A DNA stretch of 15,000 bases. Source: Acropora yongei. Taxonomy: Eukaryota; Cnidaria; Anthozoa; Scleractinia; Acroporidae. The DNA lies in assembly GCA_014634225.1 (NCBI GenBank), contig BLFN01000501.1, forward strand, positions 185,054 through 200,053. The letters are read 5' to 3'. Below, in pieces: positions 8,339-15,000 of this stretch. The position numbers and the translations under genes were made by a program. Each line of letters begins with the position of its first letter. Within the stretch, counting starts at the first letter, position 1. The notes under the pieces are model-generated. The model saw only the letters and a program-made list of their open reading frames with translations, was not told where the DNA came from and did no database searches.

Positions 8339-8842
8339 CATTTGCCGGCGACTTTTTCTACCGAAGAAACTGAAATTAAAGACAGAGTGGTTATAACGTT
8401 GTTCAAATTGAGGTCAGTTTTTGTATCCACGGGACGCGACAGCGATAAACCGGAAAGGATAAATATCTCGATCCTCCGCCTATGAACATTGCGTGACCAT
8501 AAAACATTTTAGATAATGAGATTGAGACGAGCTTAAATCTTTTTCTTTATTTGTTTCCCGGGGTCTGAGGTTTCATGACACCCAAATGCAGATCTCGAAA
8601 ACTCAGACGCTTGGACATAAATGAAAAAAAGGTTTAAACTCGTCTCAATCTTATCACCGAATCGAAAATGTTTCATGGTAATGCAATGTTCATTGGCAAC
8701 AGCCAGAAAGAATCAAGTTATTTTATATCTTCTCCGGTTTATCGCTGTCGCGTCTGGTGGATACAAAACTGACTTTAATTTGAACAACATTGTAGCGACT
8801 CCGTGTCTTCTATTTCATCGGTAAAAAATTCGCCAGCAAATG
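8339..8842. mobile_element. Large foldback element, about 500 bp
   Basis: CATTTGCCGGCGA at 8339 matches the reverse complement of the segment ending at 8842 (TCGCCAGCAAATG) with one mismatch. Further paired blocks include GTTGTTCAAATTGAGGTCAG with its partner near 8780, GCGACAGCGATAAACCGG with CCGGTTTATCGCTGTCGC, CCTATGAACATTGC, and TGAGATTGAGACGAG. The centre lies near 8590. Short frames within it are by-products of the palindrome. Confidence 0.82.
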
Positions 8843-8891
8843 CTATCAAAATATCGGCTGTTATTTTAAACCTTGAAAGCGATAAACCGTA

Positions 8892-9008
8892 CAGCGATAA
8901 AAACCGGAGAAGATAAATATCTCGCTTCTCTCTGACTGTTGCCTATGAACATTGCCTGACCATAAAACAAACCGTGATACGAGCAGGGAGACGAGTTAAA
9001 AAAAAGAT
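8892..9008 (+). repeat. Third copy of the foldback arm, direct orientation
   Basis: ACAGCGATAAA, GATAAATATCTCG, CCTATGAACATTGC, TGACCATAAAACA and GAGACGAG appear in the same order as in the left arm of the preceding foldback (about 8430-8545). It is therefore a third, directly oriented partial copy only 50 bases past that element. Confidence 0.75.
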
Positions 9009-9719
9009 ACTTGACTACAAAAAAGGTGACGTGCACAAACATGACTCTGTGTTTGGCCACGTTCGATACATCAATATTCTGACATGGCTCCGAGGCTTTC
9101 GGGTCAAAAATGAATTTTATTTAAATTTATTTTGTCAATTCCCAAAAGAGACTTGAATACAAAGATAACACCATTAAATATAGAAGTTTGTACTGAAAGG
9201 CTCAGATCCATGTTAGAATATTGATATATCGAAGTTGCCTATGAGTATTTGTTTTGAATGGTTGCTCGTTGGCACATAGCTACATCTAGTTTAGATCAGT
9301 CATTTAAGCTTATTGGTACTGTCTTAGTGAACGTCTCATTGTTTTAGGTCCTCTTTTTTACTTCATAAATATTTTTATCACATATCTTACACATTTTAGT
9401 GGGTATATTCTACCGTTCGCGACCTTTTTGAGTACTTTTACTGTCAGAAACGGGATTACTCGATTCCGATTGGCTGAGAGCAGCGCAATTCAAGTGTAAC
9501 ACCAGTGCAAAAAGTTTAACACCAGTCCAAATTAAACGTCGTAATTCTATATTATGATAAGCTGAAAGACAACAGGAAATATATCACTTAAAATAATCAC
9601 GGACATTTTGTGTGGAAATGTTTTCTCACGCTCGATTGCGAGAAAAATGACTCCAAGAGGGATCATTCCGACACGTCATCCACGCGATTTTTTCATGTTT
9701 ATATTATTAATAAGTAATG
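9009..9719. other. Intergenic DNA, no gene seen
   Basis: AT-rich. No frame shows a domain. The segment around 9470-9530 has a near-repeat of AACACCAGT(G/C)CAAA, which resembles repeat DNA but could not be assigned. Confidence 0.4.
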
Positions 9720-9823
9720 ATACGGTTTTCTCTTTCAATTTGGAATTAATTTGCACTTGTGAGTGTTACAAAAAGCTAACTCAGCTCCTCGAAATTAATT
9801 TCAAATTGAAATCGAAACCGTAT
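9720..9823. repeat. Inverted repeat, MITE-like hairpin
   Basis: ATACGGTTTTC..TTTCAATTTGGAATTAATTT at 9720 pairs with AAATTAATTTCAAATTGAAA..GAAACCGTAT ending at 9823, arms of about 35 bases. No coding capacity. Confidence 0.75.
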
Positions 9824-9918
9824 GATCACCCATACTAATTTTACATATTTGTTACTCGCAGCTTCAAAATGATTTTTTTACTACAAGGTCGATGTCAAAG
9901 AAATTACTAATCAAAAAT

Positions 9919-9950
9919 ATTTATTTATTTATTTGTTTATTTATTTATTT
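9919..9950. repeat. ATTT tetranucleotide microsatellite
   Basis: Eight consecutive ATTT-type units with a single interruption (ATTTG) near the middle. Confidence 0.9.
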
Positions 9951-10566
9951 GGTATGTTTATAGAGACTGAAAGATAAACAGAATAAAAGTGGCTCAGACC
10001 TTTTCATAAACTTTGTTTATTCAATCCCCATCACTAGTCTGAGCGTGTAAGCCTAATGTTGAGAAGTTTTTCATTCCAATTATAACTCTGATAAAACATT
10101 GCTCGTTGCTAGTCTTATGCAGCTCGTTTTATCCCGGCCAAGGGACTCAACAGAGATGTTTCTTTTAGGCGAACTTGTGGGCATCGCTCCTGAAGTCCTC
10201 GCCTTATATCGCTATGCAATCAGATGAGATTGCTGTCATCAATTTGTTAGCCGAGTGACGGGGAGTTTGGGCGCAATACCCAACGAGTTTGCCATGCAGA
10301 AAGGTCTCTGATCAGTCCCTTTCCCGGTACGAAACGAACTGCGTAAGACTAGCACAAAACAATTTACTATCACTAATGACTGTCAACTTTATTGTCAATT
10401 ATACTTCAGCAAAATAATTTAGAAGCTCTTACCGAGGCGCTTAAGATAACCAAAAGTCTTATTTCTACATACGTTTTTAAATGACAACTTTCCTACCGAC
10501 AAAATGATTCACAACAGCTAAGAGAGAACTCAAACAAAACTGAAATATAAAGACCCATGTTCCCAA
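9951..10566. other. Intergenic DNA, no gene seen
   Basis: No frame of note. The 10130-10330 stretch is slightly richer in G and C but shows no tRNA fold or domain. The right end may hold the 3' UTR of gene B. Confidence 0.4.
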
Positions 10567-10572
10567 TTTATT
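10567..10572 (-). promoter_or_regulatory. Candidate poly(A) signal of gene B
   Basis: Reads AATAAA on the minus strand, about 190 bases past the gene B stop codon. Plausible by position only. Confidence 0.45.
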
Positions 10573-10759
10573 AAAAGAACCTTGCATGGAGTAAATCGTG
10601 TGGGTTATGTCGTCAAGCAATTTATAATATGTAGTATATGGGGTGGCATGCATGTCAATACGAGTACTTTTTAATTTACGAATGTGATCATGATCAATGG
10701 TTCTATGTCGAAGCTTCTTTAAAATAACTGCGACAAATTTCTGTCTTCACTTGCATGAT

Positions 10760-10905
10760 CTAAGAACTCAATGATTGAAGCAACTTTTCTAACTGCTTCG
10801 CTCTCCTGACTTCGGACGGCTTCAATCGAAAAAGTCGGATCACTTTGTCTCTTAGGCCAGAGAATCGCCTGCGTCGAATATATTGCAATCTGGTTAAACT
10901 CAGTG
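10760..10905 (-). CDS. Tyrosinase gene B: terminal coding exon
   Basis: The minus-strand acceptor CACTTTATTTTCAG is strong and ends at 10906. Joined in phase 1 to the donor of the catalytic exon, the exon reads A-LSLTRLQYIRRRRFSGLRD..., then LFRLKPSEVRR and EKLLQSL, ending in TAG at 10762-10760 (48 codons). A longer frame on the same strand is out of phase with the splice and is a shadow. The match to the gene A terminal exon in start (LSL), spacing and the L-F-[KR]-x-x-P-[AS]-E-V-[KR]-[KR] core makes the call firm, although the domain is unnamed. The run of four Arg and the later basic residues give a strongly positive tail. The intron before it is only 93 bases. Because of the frameshift upstream, this exon would be translated only if the frame were restored. 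Confidence 0.8.
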
Positions 10906-10998
10906 CTGAAAATAAAGTGTGTATCACAAATCATTGAGCGCTTGATATCACTGAAGTAAGTTAAAGCTTTCAATCAGTTTCGGTTAAATTTAACCTAC

Positions 10999-11899
10999 CT
11001 CTTAAAAGCGGTACCACCTTGGCAGCTCCCTTAGGTGGTTGATACTCAACTCGAACTCCTTCTGGCTGTGAAGAAAGGTCAATTACGTCTACAGGGCGAA
11101 CCTGGGTACCCGGCATATACCCAATAACAGAACGAAAGAATGCATTTTTATGATTGTCACTTTCCTTCTCATATTTTGTCGATGAAGCCGTGATGAAGGA
11201 AAAACTCTGGAGCGGATGCAGAATCTATCGAGCACATGGTGCCATCAATTAAGCAATGGACCACGTCATGGAGATTGACTCTGAACATGAGCTCAAAATC
11301 AGAAAATTCACCTGCCGATTTTCGTAAGACCTCTTCCACTGCGACTGAATCAGGAGGATTCCCATTGAACATCCGTGACAAACAGCGTCGTCCAGGTTCT
11401 GGTGGAGACCCCGCCGGAAGTGGCACGAGACTCCATTCAGTCTCTCTAAAAGAACCCGTCTGGACACAGCCAGTAGGGTCAACACCATTTCCACCAAAGC
11501 CAGTGTTTGCACTGTGCCAAAGATCTTCACGATTTGACGTGCTGAATGGATTACTGGAAACTAGACTCCAATCCCAGTATGCAACGGTAAAGTTGCAGTC
11601 GACCCGGCGAAGGAGGTTTTCATAGAGCAACATAAAATATCGATGCCATGTAAGGAAGTGAGTGGACTCGTGAATTCCAGATACGAACAGTCTCCTGTGA
11701 TCATTAATTAGTTTGTCATAATCTGCCTTGAATCTCGGATCAGTGGAAGCTGTTTTTATAACATTGACATGACGCTTCCGCTCAGGAAATGTCATGGATG
11801 TGAATTCTTTCCTTATCCGGACACAGTCCACCAAGCGTCCGCCAACACAGATACATCTCTGGCCGCAACTATCAAGTGAATTACGCCCTTCTTGGCAAA
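10999..11899 (-). pseudogene. Tyrosinase gene B: VWC-like plus tyrosinase exon, frameshifted
   Basis: This is the paralogue of the gene A catalytic exon, bounded by an acceptor (TTTAATTTAG) at 11900 and a donor (AAGAG/GTAGGT) at 10998. It has the same Cys cluster (C-x9-C-x3-C-x-C-x7-C) with CGQRC and GRLVDCVRIRKEFTS identical to gene A. CuA is in IHESTHFLTWHRYF with the earlier His in NDHRRLF. CuB is in LHDVVH and PEFFLHHGFIDK, so all six copper histidines are kept. The length is 901 bases, not a multiple of three. After DKI a TGA (11171-11169) stands where gene A has Trp. Reading resumes two bases out with KNAFF, MPGTQVRPVDVIDLS and QPEGVRVEYQPP, all matching gene A. A 2-base deletion in a TGG codon explains it exactly. 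It is a pseudogene, a truncated enzyme, or a sequencing error; the rest of the exon has no other damage. Confidence 0.85.
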
Positions 11900-12331
11900 C
11901 TAAATTAAAGAAAAATATCAATTAAGATTACACACTAATGAAATTTTCCAATCCAAGACATATGAAGTCGCTTCGTCGCCTTAATCCTGCGATTCAAGAG
12001 GTTTAGTTTTATTTTGTCTGAATTTTCTAGGTTTTTTGTTTAACGTTGTTGAAGATGTCATTTGTTGCTCTATTTGATTTTATTCATCCTTATTTATTTT
12101 GTGTTTTACTTGTGTTTTTCTTACTTCACTAAAGACTATGCAACAAAAATTATCTATTTTTAACGACGCAATTATCAACCATGATAGCAAGGTTTAAGAT
12201 GAGGGAATGACGACGTTTATTTCTAATTATTTCACATTTAAAAAATAATCGTACTAAGAATGAAAAATAGGGAGTTAACGAAAACCAAAACGGCAACGGG
12301 AACGTCGCTAAAAGAAAAGGTTTAATAAGCA

Positions 12332-12572
12332 GGACCGGGTTGTTCAAAGCTCGATTAAGGTAACCCAGGGTTAGCCACAATTTTGATTTAAGTTTTGTAA
12401 CATTTTGGTGAGGTGTTCTATTTATATTGTTTGCCCTTCAGTTTTGAGTTGTAGTAATCTTAAACTACACCAAACATTAGACGGTGAAAACATTTTTATA
12501 CAAGAAAACATGATGCTTCAGTTACTGTTTAACCCTGGGTTAACGTTAACCGGCTTTCGAACAACCCGGCCC
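12332..12572. mobile_element. MITE-like element with GGGTTGTTC termini
   Basis: The left end GGACCGGGTTGTTCAAAGC and the reverse-complemented right end GGGCCGGGTTGTTCGAAAGC align closely, and the match runs on to the shared inner block TAACCCAGGGTTA. It is 241 bases with terminal inverted repeats of about 40 bases and no coding capacity. Confidence 0.82.
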
Positions 12573-12757
12573 AGAACAATAGACCGTTCCGAAATTCAAC
12601 GGGGAACTGGGGCGAGTTTAAAATTTTAACCAATCAATAAACTGACACCACCACATACAAAATCATGTCGAGATCGATCATTTGACCACGTATGATGCTT
12701 TTAGGGTGAACAGAGACCAAGTTATGGACCTTGAAACGTGGCTCAAAATCCATACAA

Positions 12758-12947
12758 ACGTCTCTAATTTTGAGACAGCGTCCCCCAAAACAATATAAAC
12801 TCTTAAAATTTTTCATCAGCTTTGTGAAAACTGTAAAATCCCGTCATGCACCTGCTAATTGAAAGAAGCTGCGATGGAAATCACTATGTTTGATAATTTT
12901 AAGAGTTTATATGGCTTTGGAGGACGCTATCTCAAAATTAGAGACGT
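12758..12947. repeat. Inverted repeat, about 55-base arms
   Basis: ACGTCTCTAATTTTGAGA at 12758 is mirrored by TCTCAAAATTAGAGACGT ending at 12947. The arms extend through AGCGTCC and ATATAAACTCTTAAAATT with few mismatches around a loop of about 75 bases. Confidence 0.8.
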
Positions 12948-13244
12948 GTGTGTTTAGTGTGGACGATAGCCGTATCCGAAGCAAAGCAGCTCAGTTTTAG
13001 TTTAAAAACGGATTAGTGTGCATGGAGCCTTGGCGAAAGGGCAGACAGAAAAATCCAGACTCCGTTTTAAATATGCCTTTCAAGCTATGCAAAACAGCTT
13101 TCATTTCTCATGTTTCTTGTTAGTGCTTGTTTATTTGCAAAATTTTTTTGGTTTTGCTTTATTTTATTTTGTTTATTTATTGCTTTGCTTTAATTTATTT
13201 GCTTGATTTATTGTTTTGATAAACTTAAGAACTTGGTCTTATAC

Positions 13245-13415
13245 CTGGGCATCTGTTGGTATTGCAAGGTTGGGATTGTAAGTCATTCCCTTGGCAATCA
13301 ACACCAGCATTTCTAGGAGGAGAATTTATGCAAGCTCGTGAGCGCGTTTGAACGCCACCACCACAAGTGACACTACAGGCGCCCCAGACTCCCCAGTTTG
13401 ACCAACCGCTATTGA
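13245..13415 (-). CDS. Gene B: thrombospondin type-1 repeat exon (nearest to tyrosinase)
   Basis: The exon is 171 bases, phase 1 at both ends, from acceptor TTGTTTCTTAG to donor CCAG/GTATAA. It encodes one complete TSP1 domain starting [14 protein letters not shown] and containing SVTCGGGVQTRSRAC, DCQG and CNTNRCPG. All six cysteines are present, and the W-x-x-W-x-x-W series typical of C-mannosylated TSP1 repeats is intact. Such repeats sit in secreted or surface proteins and bind matrix glycans or proteins. The next exon in gene B is the tyrosinase exon, and the phases agree, so direct splicing is plausible, though not proven. Confidence 0.88.
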
Positions 13416-13543
13416 CTAAGAAACAAAAGAAAAATATCAAGTAACGATATTAATAAACGATTCAAGTTACAGTAACATTTTAATTTCTTATGTTTACTTG
13501 TTTGTCTATATCGTTTTTAATTCACTTTTCAACCGACTCTTAC

Positions 13544-13714
13544 CTGGGCAGCCATTGATATTGCAAGTTTGGGACTGTAAGTTATTCCCCTGGCAAGCGG
13601 CACCACCATTTATAGCAGGAGGGTTGGAGCAAGTTCTTGAACGTGTTTGGACGCCACTGCCGCATGTTACACTGCAACTACCCCAGACACCCCAATTTGA
13701 CCAACCACCATTGA
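13544..13714 (-). CDS. Gene B: thrombospondin type-1 repeat exon
   Basis: The exon is 171 bases, phase 1 at both ends, from acceptor CATCTTTCACAG to donor CCAG/GTAAGA. It translates to one TSP1 domain starting [14 protein letters not shown] with [21 protein letters not shown] and CNINGCPG. Six cysteines and the tryptophan ladder are present. It is very close in sequence and identical in length to its neighbours at 13245 and 13838, which points to exon duplication in tandem. Confidence 0.9.
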
Positions 13715-13837
13715 CTGTGAAAGATGTTAGAAAGGCTTACAACTTCAAAAGCACAAGCCTTAATTTACAAGAGACGGGTTACAATCCGATCTGTTGTTTA
13801 CTTGTTTGTTTACTGTTATGATTCAAATGCAAAGTAC

Positions 13838-14008
13838 CTGGACATCCTTTGGTGTTGCATGATTGGGACTGGGAACTATGTCCCTGGAAGTCGACTCCAC
13901 CCCTTGCCGGGGAAGGATTGGTGCAAGTACGTGTGCGTGTTTGTATTCCACTGCCACAGGTCAGGCTACACACGCCCCACAGGCCCCAGTTTGACCAACC
14001 GCCATTAA
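13838..14008 (-). CDS. Gene B: thrombospondin type-1 repeat exon lacking one cysteine
   Basis: The exon is 171 bases, phase 1 at both ends, from acceptor CATTTCTTCCATAG to donor CCAG/GTACTT. The domain starts [14 protein letters not shown] and continues SLTCGSGIQTRTRTC to CNTKGCPG. The fourth cysteine is replaced: VDFQG stands where the sister repeats have DCQG or ACQG, so one disulfide partner is missing. The rest is intact with no stop or indel. Longer open frames around it on both strands are shadows that run into the introns. Confidence 0.88.
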
Positions 14009-14842
14009 CTATGGAAGAAATGTGGGTAAAAATTAAACGAAACCCACCGTAATGTCCTTGCACTTTTGTACTCCTCTTTAGTACATATAATGGAACGATG
14101 GCATACCCGTAAAGAGCACCAAATTTAAATAAATACACGCATTAACAGATTTTAGCCTAGATTAAGGCAAGAATTCTGAAAAAAATTCGAAAGTTTATTT
14201 TTTTACGGAATTGGAATCTTAAGGTAATGAAGATTTTTTTGCACAATTTCTGTTACCATACGTTTAAAGTTCATTTTCTCAAAATGAGCTATTTTCGCCT
14301 TTGAGAAAAGATATTTTGAGAAGGATTTGTCCAACTGAGCTGAAATTTTCAGGATTTGTTGTTCTGAGTACGAGCATAGACCTTTTTAATCTAGTACATT
14401 TTGTCGAAGTTATGCATTGAAGTGTATGCAGGATTTTCTGTATCACATTTAACTGGTCTTTATTTCATGTGCTTATAACTTTTCCAAAATCTCTATCCTT
14501 CAAAACAGCAAGCTATTTGTCTTCTTTTGAAAATTGTAAATGATTTCTTTTGATCAGTTCTTGAAGGAGTTATCTTGCCGTCTCAAGTAAGCCCTGGCAT
14601 TGCCCAGCAGGTGGCAGATTTATTCAGCCGGTGTCAGGTTACAATACAGTTCAATATCTTTCGCCAATTTTGGGTCTTAAAGCTTTCTTTAAAAATGTAT
14701 ACTTTGCCATGGTTTTGAATAATTCTTAGCAACGAAAAAAAGGTTTAAAAACTAGTATTTTTAGATTAAGTCCCACCCTAGGCTAGAGAAAAAATGGCAA
14801 TACACCAGCCTTGTAACTACAAAGAATAGCAATATCCGTTAC
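14009..14842 (-). other. Gene B intron between TSP1 exons
   Basis: 834 bases, AT-rich, with no further TSP1 or other domain exon found on the minus strand. It is much longer than the 123-base and 128-base introns between the next TSP1 exons. Confidence 0.6.
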
Positions 14843-15000
14843 CTGGACACCCTATAGTCCCACAAAGCTGTGACTGGGAGCTGCCGCCCAAACAGCTCTG
14901 TGATGCCGAATTGCAGGAGCGCGTTCGCGTTTGTGATCCTCCTCCACAAGTCTGGCTGCAAGGACTCCAAGCTCCCCGTTGTGACCAGGTTCCACTGCCT
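14843..15000 (-). CDS. Gene B: thrombospondin type-1 repeat exon, cut by window end
   Basis: The minus-strand exon enters from beyond the right edge and ends at the donor CCAG/GTAACG. The visible 158 bases read GSGTWSQRGAWSPC, SQTCGGGSQTRTRSC, SCLGGSSQSQLC and GTIGCPG. All six TSP1 cysteines are visible. It is more divergent than the three downstream repeats: the middle tryptophan of the ladder is Arg and the segment between Cys3 and Cys4 is shorter. More exons of gene B, including the signal peptide, should lie to the right. Confidence 0.87.

Larger units (their letters stand above)
11900..13244 (-). other. Gene B intron between last TSP1 exon and tyrosinase exon
   Basis: About 1.35 kb with no exon signature that I can see on the minus strand, and specifically no CBM14 CDWP motif. 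It holds two inverted-repeat elements (12332-12572 and 12758-12947) and a T-rich stretch at about 13130-13205. Confidence 0.55.

Noticed and set aside
10190..10330. Possible tRNA-like segment in a more GC-rich patch
   Set aside because: No cloverleaf with a proper acceptor stem or conserved T-arm could be drawn.
10719..10973. 84-codon minus-strand frame beginning MKALTYFSD
   Set aside because: It runs through the intron and is out of phase with the splice. The phase-1 reading of the same DNA matches the gene A terminal exon.
11236..11625. 129-codon plus-strand frame
   Set aside because: Antisense shadow of the gene B tyrosinase exon.
12150..12629. Hydrophobic minus-strand frame and plus-strand frame
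   Set aside because: Both overlap the MITE at 12332-12572 and show no domain or splice context.
13498..14052. Plus-strand frames of 67-107 codons
   Set aside because: Antisense shadows of the TSP1 exons; they cross good minus-strand splice sites.
14605..14620. Sequence CCAGCAGGTGGCAG matching the vertebrate CTCF consensus
   Set aside because: CTCF is regarded as a bilaterian protein and the host looks cnidarian. A single short match in an intron is expected by chance.

Overview
The window looks like nuclear DNA of an anthozoan cnidarian (coral or sea anemone). It is AT-rich and intron-rich. Coding signal comes as short exons encoding single extracellular domains, flanked by GT/AG splice sites. 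The domain set (type-3 copper tyrosinase, thrombospondin type-1 repeats, and a CBM14/peritrophin-A domain with the motif NGNYRDPxNCYGF) is typical of cnidarian extracellular-matrix genes. Most non-genic sequence is made of small foldback/MITE-like repeats and one LINE remnant. Species assignment is inference.

Layout, left to right. 1-776: no recognisable gene. 777-951 (+): a CBM14 chitin-binding exon, possibly degenerate. 2036-2443 (+): 3' end of a LINE reverse transcriptase, decayed. 2494-3399 and 4983-5146 (+): the penultimate and last coding exons of tyrosinase gene A, with poly(A) signals at 5231 and 5250; the 1.58-kb intron between them holds foldback DNA. 5256-10566: about 5.3 kb of intergenic sequence with at least five inverted-repeat elements and two short candidate ORFs (6118 and 7234). 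10760-15000 (-): gene B, read right to left, with at least four thrombospondin type-1 exons (14843->15000, 13838-14008, 13544-13714, 13245-13415), then a VWC-like/tyrosinase exon (10999-11899) and a last coding exon (10760-10905).

Genes A and B are convergent paralogues. They share the same tyrosinase exon (N-terminal Cys cluster, then CuA and CuB sites), the same intron position and phase after it, and a homologous short basic C-terminal exon not recognised as any named domain. In gene B a 2-base deletion just past the last copper histidine makes a stop, so B is either a pseudogene, a truncated protein that keeps all six copper ligands, or a sequence error. All intact exons start and end in intron phase 1, so domains can be shuffled without breaking frame.

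Inferred role: the TSP1 and chitin-binding modules would place a secreted tyrosinase on matrix glycans or proteins, where quinone formation could cross-link the matrix (cuticle-like layers, skeletal organic matrix, wound sealing). This is a hypothesis from domain content only. The 5' ends, signal peptides and promoters of both genes are not visible.
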